Assembly (NCBI RefSeq): GCF_900141905.1
Contig: NZ_FQZF01000002.1
Span: 124,001 to 188,000, forward strand
Source of the DNA: Muricoccus roseus
GTDB taxonomy: Bacteria; Pseudomonadota; Alphaproteobacteria; Acetobacterales; Acetobacteraceae
DNA length: 64,000 nt
Direction of reading: 5' to 3'
In this document: positions 1 to 8,347 of the stretch, piece after piece
How positions within the stretch are numbered: the first letter of the stretch is position 1
Layout of the letters: every line of letters starts with the position of its first letter
Position numbers and translations under genes: made by a program
Notes under the pieces: generated by a model
Told to the model about the DNA's origin: nothing
Seen by the model: only the letters and a program-made list of their open reading frames with translations
Databases searched by the model: none

Positions 1-815
1 CGCAACACGGGCAGGTGCAGCGCGGCCACGGAGGCGTCCGAGACGATGGCGACCCGGCGGGAGGGCAGGTGCGGCGAGAGCAGGCCGGCCGCGCGGGGCA
101 GCAGGCCGCTGCCCACCACCACCTCATAGGCATTGGCGGAAAGGGCCACGGGCAGGCGGGCCGGACGCTGCCAGCCGGCGATCGCGCGCTCCGCGCGGAT
201 GGTGGTGACCTCCGGCGTGTCCTCGCCGCAATCGAGGGCGATGTCGGCTTCGGTATAGAAGGGGTAGCGGGCCTGCATCATGCCCCGCAGCACCTCCTCC
301 GGATCACGTCCGATGAAAAGGGGGCGGTTGCTGCGGCCGGCGATGCGGCGCTTCAACACGGGAACATCCGCGCGGAGCCAGAGGGTGACAGCCCCGGCCT
401 CCCGCAGGGCGCGGCGGGTGCGGGCATCGACATAGGCGCCGCCGCCGGTGGCCAGCACCACGGGCGGGCCGGCGGCGATGCGGGCGATCACCCGGCGCTC
501 GCCGTCGCGGAAATGCGCCTCGCCATAGCGGGCGAAGATCTCGGCCACCGTCATGCCGGCGGCATTCTCGATCTCCGTGTCAGCATCGAGGAAGGGCAGG
601 CCCAGCCGGGCGGCGAGCCGCCGGCCGATGGCGGATTTCCCGGCGCCGGGCATGCCGACCAGCACGATGCTGCGGCCCGGCGGCACGGGGCGCGGGGCGG
701 CCGAGGGCGTGGCGAAGCCTTCCCCCGACGGTGCGGCGGGGAGGGGAGGGAACCCGTTCTGGGCCTCATCAGGGCCCGGTTGGGAAACGAGGGGATCGGC
801 GAGGTTGCGTGACAC
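1..815 (-). CDS. aroKB: Bifunctional shikimate kinase / 3-dehydroquinate synthase, 3' end outside window
   Basis: Two shikimate-pathway enzymes lie in one unbroken frame. From a GTG at 815 the protein has about 45 Pro/Ala-rich residues, then shikimate kinase with the P-loop GMPGAGKSAIG and the ATGGGAYVD segment. About 15 residues after the kinase (near position 150) the frame runs without a stop into the AroB start (NAYEVVVGSGLL, then RRVAIVSDASV), which leaves the window. AroB makes 3-dehydroquinate and AroK phosphorylates shikimate, both in the cytoplasm. Many bacteria have aroK and aroB adjacent; a fused AroKB form is known in some alphaproteobacteria. A second in-frame GTG lies six codons upstream, so the exact start is uncertain. 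It is divergent from the xerD pair. Only the N-terminal part of AroB is visible, so its catalytic residues cannot be checked. Confidence 0.9.
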   Translation of the reverse strand, partial: MSRNLADPLVSQPGPDEAQNGFPPLPAAPSGEGFATPSAAPRPVPPGRSIVLVGMPGAGKSAIGRRLAARLGLPFLDADTEIENAAGMTVAEIFARYGEAHFRDGERRVIARIAAGPPVVLATGGGAYVDARTRRALREAGAVTLWLRADVPVLKRRIAGRSNRPLFIGRDPEEVLRGMMQARYPFYTEADIALDCGEDTPEVTTIRAERAIAGWQRPARLPVALSANAYEVVVGSGLLPRAAGLLSPHLPSRRVAIVSDASVAALHLPVL

Positions 816-904
816 GGCGCGCGACGCTAGCACAGCCCGGCCGCCGCGTCGTCCGGGCGGTCCGCCGGCTTTTACACCGGACGCCATGGGAAGCCGATCG
901 CCTG

Positions 905-1051
905 ATGTTCCGACGCCCTCTTCTGCTGCTCGTGCTGCTGCTGATCGGGGCCCTCGTGGCAGCGCTTCTGGCTGTCGGCGCCTTCCCCCCGGGGGTGACG
1001 CAGCAACCCGTGGAGCGGGTGCTGCCGAATGAGCGCTTCGGCACCCGCTGA
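905..1051 (+). CDS. Small single-pass membrane protein (48 aa), function unknown
   Basis: A 48-residue protein with two arginines after the start, a 20-25 residue Leu/Ala/Val membrane segment and a short polar tail ending NERFGTR. It fits a small inner-membrane protein or an uncleaved signal anchor. It starts about 90 bp from the divergent aroKB start and ends 38 bp before xerD, so it could be the first gene of a xerD transcript. The ribosome site is weak. I do not recognise a family. The clear membrane segment and the otherwise empty slot argue that it is real, but a chance frame in GC-rich DNA cannot be excluded. Confidence 0.5.
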   Translation: MFRRPLLLLVLLLIGALVAALLAVGAFPPGVTQQPVERVLPNERFGTR

Positions 1052-1089
1052 CCCGCTCGCCCTGACCCCCTGGCTCTGATCCGCGGCGC

Positions 1090-1992
1090 GTGAACCGGCA
1101 TCTCGAGGCCTTCCTGGAGATGCTGGCGGCGGAACGCGGCGCCGCCCGCAACACCCTCGCCGCCTATCGCGCCGATCTGGAGGACGCGGCCGGCTTCGCC
1201 CAGCGCCGGGCCGGGGAGGCACCGGAGGCGATGAGCGCGGAGACGCTGCGCCGCTATGTCTCCGGCCTGACCGATGCCGGGCTTTCGCCGCGTACGGCGG
1301 CCCGCCGGCTTTCCGCCCTCCGCCAGTTCCACCGCTTCCTCGCGCGGGAAGGGGTGCGGGCCGACGACCCGACCGAGGCGCTGGACAGCCCGCGCAAGCC
1401 TGCCCTGCTGCCCCGCCCCCTGCAGGAGGAGGAGGTGGAGGCGCTGATCGCCGCCGCCGGCCGCCTGGCGGAGAAGCGGGCGCCGCTGGCCGTGGCCGTC
1501 TGCGAGCTTCTCTATTGCTCTGGCCTGCGGGCGAGCGAGCTGATCGAGCTGCCCGCCACCGCGCTGCGCGAGGATTCGCCCCTGGTCGTGGTCCGGGGCA
1601 AGGGCGGGAAGGAGCGGCTGGTTCCCATCAGCGCCCGGGCCCGCGCCGCCGCCCTGGCCGCCCGCGAGGCGAGCAAGGGGAAGGAGGGCTCGCGCTGGCT
1701 CTTTCCCTCCCGCGGGGCTTCGGGGCATCTGACGCGGCAAACGCTCAACAACCTGCTGAACGAGACGGCGCTGGCGGCGGGCCTCGACCCCGATCGCGTC
1801 TCGCCGCATGTGCTGCGGCACTCCTTCGCCTCCCACCTGCTCGGCCGGGGGGCGGACCTGCGGAGCCTGCAGGTGCTGCTCGGCCATGCCGATATCGCGA
1901 CGACCCAGATCTACACCCATGTGCTGGAAGAGAGGCTGCGGGCCCTGGTGGAGGAGCACCACCCGCTCTCCGCCGCACGCGGCGCGGGGTGA
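1090..1992 (+). CDS. xerD: Tyrosine recombinase XerD
   Basis: Cytoplasmic site-specific recombinase that, with XerC, resolves chromosome dimers at dif. The 300-residue length is normal for XerD. The N-terminal SAM-like core-binding domain covers about residues 1-90. The catalytic domain carries the full set: R147 (CSGLRASE), K171 (RGKGGKER), H240 and R243 (HVLRHSF), H266 (LLGHADI) and nucleophile Y275 (IYTHV). The start is a GTG giving MNRHLEAFLEML, which matches family N-termini. Its position beside aroK/aroB is a common alphaproteobacterial order and favours chromosomal XerD over a phage integrase. XerC versus XerD is assigned from context and overall look; a search would settle it. Confidence 0.9.
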   Translation: MNRHLEAFLEMLAAERGAARNTLAAYRADLEDAAGFAQRRAGEAPEAMSAETLRRYVSGLTDAGLSPRTAARRLSALRQFHRFLAREGVRADDPTEALDSPRKPALLPRPLQEEEVEALIAAAGRLAEKRAPLAVAVCELLYCSGLRASELIELPATALREDSPLVVVRGKGGKERLVPISARARAAALAAREASKGKEGSRWLFPSRGASGHLTRQTLNNLLNETALAAGLDPDRVSPHVLRHSFASHLLGRGADLRSLQVLLGHADIATTQIYTHVLEERLRALVEEHHPLSAARGAG

Positions 1993-1995
1993 GGA

Positions 1996-2739
1996 TCAGC
2001 GGCCGCCCGTCATCGGAATGAGCGCGCCGGTCAGGTAGGCCGCCTCGCCGGAGAGCAGCCAGAGAATGGCCTCCGCGCATTCCTCCGCCGTGCCGACCCG
2101 GCCCATGGGGATGGTGGGCCCCAGCTTGGCCAGGCGGTCCCCCAGGCCGGCGGCGGCGTGGATCTCGGTGTCGATCAGCCCGGGGAGGATGGCGTTCACG
2201 CGGATGCCCTCGGGCGCCAGCTCCTTGGCCAGGCCGATGGTCAGGCTGTTCACCGCCCCCTTCGCGGCGGCATAGGCCGTCCACTGTCCAGGCCCGCCAA
2301 TGGTGGCGGCGATGGAGGAGAGGTTCACGATCGCGCCGCCCGCGCCCCCCTGCCGGGTGGACATCCGGCGCAGCGCGGCCTGGGTGCAGAGGAAGGTGGC
2401 GGTGACGTTCACCTCCAGGATGCGGCGGATCGTGGCGGCATCGTACCCCTCCGTGCGGGTCGCCGGGCCGGTGATGCCGGCATTGTTCACCAGCCCGGTC
2501 AGGCGGCCGAAGGCGCGGTCGGTCTCGGCGAAGAGGGCCTCCACCTCCTCTTCCCGCGACACATCGGCCCGGACCATCGCCGCGCGGCCGCCGCCGGCGC
2601 GGATCTCCTCCACCACGGCGCGGGCGCGGTCCTCGCGCTCGGCGTAGTTCACCACCACCGCATGGCCCCGCCGCGCCGCCAGCCTGGCGGTGGCGGCGCC
2701 GATGCCGCGGCCCGAGCCCGTCACCACGATCACGCCCAT
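1996..2739 (-). CDS. SDR-family NAD(P)-dependent oxidoreductase
   Basis: A classical short-chain dehydrogenase of 247 residues. It has the nucleotide-binding TGSGRGIG (7-14), NNAG (85-88), the catalytic Ser in NLSS (141-142), and Y156/K160 in YAAAK. The C-terminal MTGGR ending is FabG-like. The residue after beta-2 is Asn-Tyr rather than Asp, which would suit NADP. The substrate cannot be told; the family covers 3-oxoacyl, sugar and alcohol reductions. It converges on xerD with only three bases between the stops and lies 12 bp downstream of the Bug receptor gene on the same strand, so the two are probably co-transcribed. Confidence 0.85.
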   Translation of the reverse strand: MGVIVVTGSGRGIGAATARLAARRGHAVVVNYAEREDRARAVVEEIRAGGGRAAMVRADVSREEEVEALFAETDRAFGRLTGLVNNAGITGPATRTEGYDAATIRRILEVNVTATFLCTQAALRRMSTRQGGAGGAIVNLSSIAATIGGPGQWTAYAAAKGAVNSLTIGLAKELAPEGIRVNAILPGLIDTEIHAAAGLGDRLAKLGPTIPMGRVGTAEECAEAILWLLSGEAAYLTGALIPMTGGR

Positions 2740-2751
2740 TCCCGGTTCTCC

Positions 2752-3741
2752 CTATTCTACCTGAAGGCGCAGCTCGGCGATCAGCGGACGGACCTGGGCG
2801 ATCTGTTCCGAGACGGCGAGGCGCAGTTCGGCGGGAGACGACCCGACCGGTTCCGCCCCGACCTCGGCCATGCGCCGCCGCACCTCCGGCTGGGCGGCCG
2901 CGGCCGCGATCTCCCGCTGCAGGCGGGCGATGATGGGCTCCGGCGTGCGGGCGGGGGCGAAGAAGCCGTTCCAGCCCCGCAACTCCATATTGGGAAAGCC
3001 CTGTTCCCGGACCGTGGGCACGTCCGGCAAGGCGGCGGAGCGTTGGGCGGCCAGCGTGGCCATGGGCTTCAGCGCGCCCCCGCGCACATGGGGCAGGGCG
3101 GTGGAAAGCTGATCCCCGCCGAACTGAATGCGGCCGGCCACCAATTCCTGCACGAGCGGCGCGGCGCCGCGAAAGGGCACATGCTCCAGGTTGATGGCCG
3201 CGTCCCGCTTCAGCACCTCCCCGGCCAGGTTCATGATGCTGCCCGGGCCGGTGGAGCCATAGAACAGGCCCGAGGGGGACGCCTTGGCATAGGCGACGAA
3301 CTCCCGGAGGTCGCGCGCCGGCACGGCGGATGCCGCGACCAGCAGCATGGGCCCGTTGGCGGCCAGGGAGACGGGCGCGAAGTCCCGCTCGATATCATGC
3401 GGGGCGCGGTTCGCGAGCTGCAGCGCGGCCGTGGTGGAGGTGAAGGTCAGGTTGTGGAAGAGGAGGGTGTGCCCGTCCGGCGCGGCCTTCGCGACCACAT
3501 CGGCGCCCACGGAGCCGCCCGCACCCCCGCGGTTCTCGACCACGACGGCCTGGCCCAGCCCCTCCGTCATCCGCTGGGCGAAGAGGCGCGCGAGCATGTC
3601 CGTCGTGCCGCCGGCGGGGAAGGGGACGACGACGCGGATCGGGCGGTCGGGGAAGGTACCCTGGGCGCGGGCGATATGGGGAAGGCTGAGCGCGGCGAGG
3701 CTGGCGCCGAGCAGCGATTGGCGCCGGGTCAGGGCAGGCAT
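2752..3741 (-). CDS. Bug/TctC-family periplasmic substrate-binding protein
   Basis: A 329-residue tripartite tricarboxylate transporter receptor. It begins with a Tat-like leader (TRRQSLLG, then an Ala/Leu stretch and the AQG cleavage region), followed by the family hallmarks FPDRPIRVVVPFPAGG, VVVENRGGAGG and PDGHTLL. Bug proteins bind small carboxylates or amides in the periplasm. No TctA/TctB membrane genes are present, so it is an orphan receptor, as is usual for this expanded family. It is the upstream partner of the SDR gene. The ligand is unknown. Confidence 0.9.
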   Translation of the reverse strand: MPALTRRQSLLGASLAALSLPHIARAQGTFPDRPIRVVVPFPAGGTTDMLARLFAQRMTEGLGQAVVVENRGGAGGSVGADVVAKAAPDGHTLLFHNLTFTSTTAALQLANRAPHDIERDFAPVSLAANGPMLLVAASAVPARDLREFVAYAKASPSGLFYGSTGPGSIMNLAGEVLKRDAAINLEHVPFRGAAPLVQELVAGRIQFGGDQLSTALPHVRGGALKPMATLAAQRSAALPDVPTVREQGFPNMELRGWNGFFAPARTPEPIIARLQREIAAAAAQPEVRRRMAEVGAEPVGSSPAELRLAVSEQIAQVRPLIAELRLQVE

Positions 3742-3935
3742 GGCGGTCCTCCGGGTGTTCCGTCCGTGTATCCGGGCGGTTACCGGGGGAGCGTAGAGCG
3801 GTTCGGGCCAGCGCCGGAACGGAATGCTGGCTTGGCATGGCGCCGGTGGCAGCGCATTTCCGTGATCCGGGCGGGCGGCTGGCGCGGCGCGCCGCCCTGC
3901 GCTAATCCCCCCGCGCCCCCGGACCGGACCCCTTG

Positions 3936-4892
3936 ATGCGTCACTTCCTGGATTTCGAGAAGCCGATTGCCGAGCTGGAAGGCCAGATCGAGGAGCTGCG
4001 CCGCACGACCGATGCGGGCGGCATCGACGTGGCCGACGAGATCGGCAAGCTGCGCGACAAGGCTGAGAAGCTGCTGGCGAGCACCTATGCCAAGCTCACC
4101 CCGTGGCAAAAGGCGCAGGTGGCGCGCCATCCGGACCGGCCGAAGTGCCTCGCCTATATCGCCGGGCTCATCGAGGACTTCACGCCGTTGGCGGGCGACC
4201 GCGCCTTCGCCGATGACCAGGCGATGGTGGGCGGGCTCGGGCGCTTCCGTGGGCAGCCGGTGATGGTGCTGGGCATCGAGAAGGGCTCGGATACCGAAAG
4301 CCGCATCAAGCATAACTTCGGCAGCCCGCGGCCGGAGGGCTACCGTAAGGCCCGCCGGCTGATCGAGCTGGCCGGACGCTTCAACCTGCCCATCCTCTCC
4401 TTCGTGGACACGGCCGGCGCTTTCCCGGGCGTGGAGGCCGAGGCGCGTGGCCAGGCGGAGGCCATTGCCCGCTCCATCGAGGCCGGGCTGGACGCGCCGG
4501 TGCCCTTCATCGCCACGATCATCGGCGAGGGGGGATCCGGTGGCGCCATCGCGATCGCGGCGGCGGACCGCGTGCTGATGCTGGAGCACTCGATCTACAG
4601 CGTGATCAGCCCCGAGGGCTGCGCGAGCATCCTGTGGCGTGACGCGGGCCAGGCCGCGACCGCCGCCGAGGCGCTGCGCCTGACCGCCGAGGACCTGAAG
4701 AAGCTGAACCTGGTGGATACGGTGGTGCCCGAACCGATGGGCGGCGCGCATCGCGAGCCCACCGGGATGGTGGAGAAGGTGGGCGACCGGATTGAGGCCT
4801 GCCTCACCCCGCTCCTCGCGCTGGACGGCGCGACGCTGCGGGCCCGCCGCCGCGAGAAGTTCCTGGAGATGGGCCGGACCGGCCTGGTCTGA
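3936..4892 (+). CDS. accA: Acetyl-CoA carboxylase carboxyltransferase subunit alpha
   Basis: The alpha half of the carboxyltransferase that moves CO2 from biotin carboxyl carrier protein to acetyl-CoA, the committed step of fatty-acid synthesis. It is 318 residues, the family's usual length. The N-terminus FLDFEKPIAELEGQIEEL is typical, and the crotonase-like core contains DTAGAFPG, GEGGSGGAIA and YSVISPEGCASILW. A TTG immediately precedes the ATG; the ATG at 3936 is preferred because it gives the standard N-terminus. It stands alone, divergent from the Bug gene across a 194-bp gap. Confidence 0.95.
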   Translation: MRHFLDFEKPIAELEGQIEELRRTTDAGGIDVADEIGKLRDKAEKLLASTYAKLTPWQKAQVARHPDRPKCLAYIAGLIEDFTPLAGDRAFADDQAMVGGLGRFRGQPVMVLGIEKGSDTESRIKHNFGSPRPEGYRKARRLIELAGRFNLPILSFVDTAGAFPGVEAEARGQAEAIARSIEAGLDAPVPFIATIIGEGGSGGAIAIAAADRVLMLEHSIYSVISPEGCASILWRDAGQAATAAEALRLTAEDLKKLNLVDTVVPEPMGGAHREPTGMVEKVGDRIEACLTPLLALDGATLRARRREKFLEMGRTGLV

Positions 4893-4958
4893 GAGCAGCG
4901 GCTCCGAACCAACGGAGAGGTGAGCGGCTTGGCCTGATGCGGCAGCCTCAGGCGCTGC

Positions 4959-5318
4959 TCAGCGATAGTAGTGGCGGTGATACGATCGGTGCGGCGGGCG
5001 GTGATAATAGCCGCGGCCGCGGTAATGGCGCCGGTCGCTGCGCGCGCTGCTGGCGATGGCCGCCCCCGCAATGGCGCCGACCACACCCGCCGCGACGGCT
5101 GTTCCGACCTGGGCGTTCTGCTGCTGCTGATACGCCTCCGCATTCGCGGCGGGGGCAAGGGCCTGGTAGTCCTGGCAGGCTTCCGCGATGCCCTGCTGGC
5201 AGGCATAGGCCGCGCTGTTGGCCTGCTGCTGGTAGGGGCCCGCAGGGCCGGGCGCACAGGCCGCGAGACTGCTGGCGGTGAGCAGGGCGGCGAGGCGGAA
5301 GGCGACGCGGGGCGGCAT
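4959..5318 (-). CDS. Small lipoprotein with glycine-zipper segment
   Basis: A predicted 119-residue envelope lipoprotein. The start used gives a short basic N-terminus, a hydrophobic stretch and the lipobox SLAAC with Cys21; a longer frame upstream would bury this signal. The mature part is Gln/Ala-rich and has a Gly/Ala segment near residues 73-93 (VGTAVAAGVVGAIAGAAIA) like glycine-zipper proteins. It ends in an Arg/His/Tyr-rich tail that may bind metal, nucleic acid or cell wall. Four extra cysteines or paired polar residues flank the Ala region. It converges on accA. Function unknown. Confidence 0.7.
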   Translation of the reverse strand: MPPRVAFRLAALLTASSLAACAPGPAGPYQQQANSAAYACQQGIAEACQDYQALAPAANAEAYQQQQNAQVGTAVAAGVVGAIAGAAIASSARSDRRHYRGRGYYHRPPHRSYHRHYYR

Positions 5319-5386
5319 GGCGCGGCTGTTCCTGGCGCAGTGGCGGAAAGGGAACGTCCCGGCCAGGGCAAGGTTCCGAAAGGCGT

Positions 5387-5416
5387 GCGGGCCGGCGCGG
5401 CGAGGCACCGGCCCGC
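5387..5416 (-). terminator. GC-rich hairpin downstream of the 120-aa gene
   Basis: Perfect 9-bp arms GCGGGCCGG and CCGGCCCGC are separated by 12 bases, 8 bp past the stop codon of the gene at 5424. There is only a weak T run after it on the minus strand, so it may be a weak intrinsic terminator or an mRNA-stabilising hairpin. Confidence 0.5.
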
Positions 5417-5423
5417 CTGCCGT

Positions 5424-5786
5424 TCAGGCCTTGGTGCGCTTGCTGTACTTGCGCAGGTCGAAGAGCGCGCTGTCGATATAGCTGCGCAGGAGCTCGCGCT
5501 CCTCTTCGTCCTGGGTCTCCTCGATATAGGTCATGATCTTGCGAACGGTCGCGGGGAAGCTGTGGGCCGCGAGCTTCGCTTCCAGCACCGCCAACTCCGA
5601 CTGGGAGGTCTGGAAGGTCTGGAACTCCTTCTTCTCCTCCTCGGTCAGCTTCGAGGCGATGTCCTCCGGCAGGGTCATGGACCGGCGCGAGACGCTGCCG
5701 ACGACCTTGGCCGAGCCCCGCTTCTTCTCCGCATCATAGCTGGTGCGGATGAGTTGGATGGCCTTGTCGCGAACTCGGAAATGCAT
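5424..5786 (-). CDS. Conserved-looking 120-aa protein of unknown function
   Basis: A small basic/acidic protein. The N-terminus is basic (MHFRVRDKAIQLIRTSYD), followed by KVVGSVSRRSM, a Lys/Glu-rich helical stretch with coiled-coil character (about residues 43-75) and a charged C-terminal helix ending YSKRTKA. There is no signal peptide or membrane segment. It has a strong Shine-Dalgarno GGAGG eight bases before the ATG, a recognisable promoter upstream and a hairpin downstream, so it is a monocistronic, well-expressed gene. I do not recognise the family. Confidence 0.75.
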   Translation of the reverse strand: MHFRVRDKAIQLIRTSYDAEKKRGSAKVVGSVSRRSMTLPEDIASKLTEEEKKEFQTFQTSQSELAVLEAKLAAHSFPATVRKIMTYIEETQDEEERELLRSYIDSALFDLRKYSKRTKA

Positions 5787-5819
5787 GGAAATCCTCCACT
5801 TAGCTTTCCGTGAAGTGAC

Positions 5820-5848
5820 AATATACTGTCAGAGTGCCTCGGTGTCAC
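5820..5848 (-). promoter_or_regulatory. Sigma70-type promoter with overlapping palindrome
   Basis: On the minus strand GTGACA (-35, 5843-5848) is followed by exactly 17 bases and TATATT (-10, 5820-5825), about 34 bp before the ATG at 5786. The palindrome TGACA-N6-TGTCA (5816-5831) overlaps the -10 element and could be an operator. This short stretch is unusually AT-rich for the window. Confidence 0.6.
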
Positions 5849-5857
5849 GCATGGTGA

Positions 5858-6700
5858 TCAGTCGAGGTCATCTTCCTCCGGCGCTGGGGACTGAGCGCCA
5901 TCTTCCACGGGAGGGCCGAAGTGCTCGATGACCTCTTGCACCGTCAGCGGCTTCAGCTTGAGGCGTCGTGACGGGTCCATGGCTGAGACGGCATCCGCGA
6001 AGGCCGCGGGGTCGCGATAATTGGCCTCCTGGAAGATGTCCGGCCCGTACTCCCACCAGCGCGAGGCGAGCAGTCGTGCTGTCACCTCCTCGGGGAAGCG
6101 CCAGCGGATCAGCCGCGCGGGAACACCGCCAACGATGCTGTAGGGCGGCACGTCGCGCGTCACGATCGCGCCGGCCGCGATGACGGAGCCGGTGCCGATG
6201 CGAATGCCCCGGGCAAGCCGGGCATCCTCGCCGATCCAGACGTCATGTTCGATCGTCGGCCCGGGGCCCATCAGGCCGGGCGGCTTCTCACCCTCGAAAC
6301 GGCCCGCATTGAAGTCCTGATGCGCGGCGACAAAGGAGGCGTAGCCACGCCGGGGGTCGCAGTCATAGGTGATGGAGGAGGTGGTGGCCCATTCGATCGG
6401 GTGGCGCTGCCGCAGGATTTTCACCCCACGGGCGATGGAGCAGTAACGGCCGATCCGAACGGACTCCGTGAAGCCGGTATTGGAATAGGAGAAGGCCCCC
6501 ATGTCGAAGAGGCGCTCGCCGTCGGGGTAGCAGGCATAGGGCTCGATCTTGGCCCGGGCGGGGATGAAGACCTGCTTGACCCCCCGGAAGGGGCGAGCGG
6601 CGCGCCCCATGAAGATCCGCCGCTCCTGGAGCCAGCGACGCGCCTCGGCATCCAGGCGCAGCGTGAGCCCGCGCTTGTCGTTCCGGAGGACCGAGGTCAT
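5858..6700 (-). CDS. CatB-related left-handed beta-helix O-acetyltransferase
   Basis: A 280-residue acetyl-CoA-dependent transferase of the xenobiotic/CatB type. The hexapeptide-repeat region spans about residues 75-200 (IGRYCSIARGVKI, HDVWIGEDARLARGI, GTGSVIAAGAIVTRDVPPY), with the typical VGGVPARLIRWRF end of the helix. An approximately 60-residue N-terminal region and a C-terminal tail with Asp/Glu-rich end are added. In context it probably acetylates the sugar or polyol made by the adjacent LicD-like gene, 19 bp upstream in the same transcript. An antibiotic-inactivating role is possible for the fold but less likely here. Confidence 0.8.
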   Translation of the reverse strand: MTSVLRNDKRGLTLRLDAEARRWLQERRIFMGRAARPFRGVKQVFIPARAKIEPYACYPDGERLFDMGAFSYSNTGFTESVRIGRYCSIARGVKILRQRHPIEWATTSSITYDCDPRRGYASFVAAHQDFNAGRFEGEKPPGLMGPGPTIEHDVWIGEDARLARGIRIGTGSVIAAGAIVTRDVPPYSIVGGVPARLIRWRFPEEVTARLLASRWWEYGPDIFQEANYRDPAAFADAVSAMDPSRRLKLKPLTVQEVIEHFGPPVEDGAQSPAPEEDDLD

Positions 6701-6719
6701 CGTCGGCTGCTCGCTCGGC

Positions 6720-8303
6720 TCAGGCGTCGAGCGCCATGACCTCTTCGGCCGGAAGTGCCTCCGAGCGGTGGGGTTCGGCCACCACCGTCTTCGCGCCCAC
6801 CTGGCGCAGCGGAATGTTCCAGGTCTCCCCGTAGCGCTCCCGAAGGAAGAACTCGGGCTGCGCCGGGCACTTGAACTCCTGGCCGTAGAACATGATACGG
6901 CCGAAGGGCAGCACCGCGGCGCGCGGGACATCCCGCATGCGCAGGCCCTGCATATGCATATGGACGCGCTCCCCATCGAGGTCGATCAGGGGGAAGATGT
7001 CCATGCGCTTGCGCTCCCTGGGTGCGCGCATCTTCATGAAACCGTTGGCATTCAGGTTGATCGTGAGCCCGCGAGCCTGGAGGGTCGCGACGATCTGCTT
7101 CATTTCCTTCACAGCGTCGGGCAGGTTGCGCGACTTCATCAGTAGCGCGGTGTCGACGTCGTCGTCATGCGGGATGAAGCGCTTGTCCCGATAGGCGCCG
7201 AGGAAGGTGCCGTAGCAGATGGCGAACTCGTAGCCCAGCTCGGCGAAGATGCCCTCGATCTCGCGGATGGAGCCCACATACTTGTCCGACTGCTGGTGCA
7301 GCAGGGCGCCCGAGAGGCCGTGGCTGCGGATCATGATCGGCGAAAGGGAGAGGTCGCCCGTGACCTTCTCGTAGGTGGAGGATACGTAGTCGTCGACGAT
7401 GCGCACGCGCTCCTGCGTCTGCGTGAAGCGCTGATTCTCCCGCAACTTGCTGTTGGAGACGTGTTGCTCGCGCAGGAACTCGTCGGCGTAGATCACAGCG
7501 ACCGCGCGGGTCTCGTCCTCCGTGCCCGTGGGCATGTTGCGATCGTTGCCGCGGTGGAGAAGCTGTTCCAGCAGCGGGGCCGCCTTGGCGAGGCAGGCCG
7601 GAAGATGCTCCAGCGGCGCGGTATCGGTAATGGCGAGGATCTCCTGGATCACGCGGAGCCGGAGGCTTTCCATCTCGCTGAGGTCAGGCTGTGCTTCGTC
7701 ACGCAGGCCCTGGCCGAGCGCCTTGTACAAGGCGGTCGCGGAAGCGGTGGCGCGCTTGGCGGGTCCGGCCAGCCCGGCTTGGATGCCCCATTCGCGCAGG
7801 GCCTTCCCGGCTTCCGCAAAGGATTCGGCCCGCTGCAGCAGCAGGCCGGGGGCCGTGTTGTCATAGGTGCGGCCGAGGCCCGTCTCGTCCTCATACTCCA
7901 CGCGGAGTGCGAGGTTGCGAGCGGCGAGGCTGCCGCGCTCGTTCCGGATGGCAACAGCCTCGATGCGCTGCGGGGCGCGGAAGGTCACCTGCCAGAAGGG
8001 GAAGGGCACCTCCTGGGTGACGATGCCGACCTTGGACTGGAGAACGGCTTCGGGTGTCGAGGAGGACTTCTCGGGCGGTGACATGGAGAAGCGCGCGCGG
8101 GTGAGGTCCAGCGGCTGCTCGCTCACCAACTCGATGCCGCGCAGCGTGAGCGCCCGCACCTCCGGCAGATAGATCTTGAGCCGTTTCACCATGGCGTTCA
8201 GCGGCACGATCAGCTGCTTGTCATCGAAGTGAACAAGGCCGGGCAGGGTGCGGCGGATGAGCTCGAGACGGGAGGACCGGGAAAGACCGGCTTTGTAGCT
8301 CAT
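6720..8303 (-). CDS. LicD-family phospho-polyol/phosphocholine transferase with N-terminal beta domain
   Basis: A 527-residue protein. The C-terminal part holds the LicD/fukutin-type nucleotidyltransferase signature GTFLGAYRDKRFIPHDDDVD (residues 365-384), followed by a region like other LicD proteins (MDIFPLIDLDGERVHMH). LicD proteins transfer phosphocholine, glycerol-phosphate or ribitol-phosphate from CDP donors to surface glycans. Residues about 45-145 look like a beta-sandwich carbohydrate-binding module, and 150-300 are helical. The downstream order of gpsA-like and tagD-like genes suggests CDP-glycerol as donor; this is inference. No signal peptide or membrane segment is visible, so the reaction is probably cytoplasmic. 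Confidence 0.8.
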   Translation of the reverse strand: MSYKAGLSRSSRLELIRRTLPGLVHFDDKQLIVPLNAMVKRLKIYLPEVRALTLRGIELVSEQPLDLTRARFSMSPPEKSSSTPEAVLQSKVGIVTQEVPFPFWQVTFRAPQRIEAVAIRNERGSLAARNLALRVEYEDETGLGRTYDNTAPGLLLQRAESFAEAGKALREWGIQAGLAGPAKRATASATALYKALGQGLRDEAQPDLSEMESLRLRVIQEILAITDTAPLEHLPACLAKAAPLLEQLLHRGNDRNMPTGTEDETRAVAVIYADEFLREQHVSNSKLRENQRFTQTQERVRIVDDYVSSTYEKVTGDLSLSPIMIRSHGLSGALLHQQSDKYVGSIREIEGIFAELGYEFAICYGTFLGAYRDKRFIPHDDDVDTALLMKSRNLPDAVKEMKQIVATLQARGLTINLNANGFMKMRAPRERKRMDIFPLIDLDGERVHMHMQGLRMRDVPRAAVLPFGRIMFYGQEFKCPAQPEFFLRERYGETWNIPLRQVGAKTVVAEPHRSEALPAEEVMALDA

Positions 8304-8347
8304 GCTGCGTTCGACTCCGGATCGTTCTGCGGCGGGAGAGGGGTGGG

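Noticed and set aside
769-1962. A 397-residue open frame antisense to xerD.
   Set aside because: XerD has all catalytic residues; the mirror frame shows none.
3742-3935. Sigma54 promoter suggested by a TTGGCATGGCGCC run before accA.
   Set aside because: The required GC doublet at the -12 position and spacing are missing.
2158-3936. A 592-residue open frame antisense to the SDR and Bug genes.
   Set aside because: It spans two real opposite genes and is rich in Arg, Gly and His, as expected of a shadow frame.
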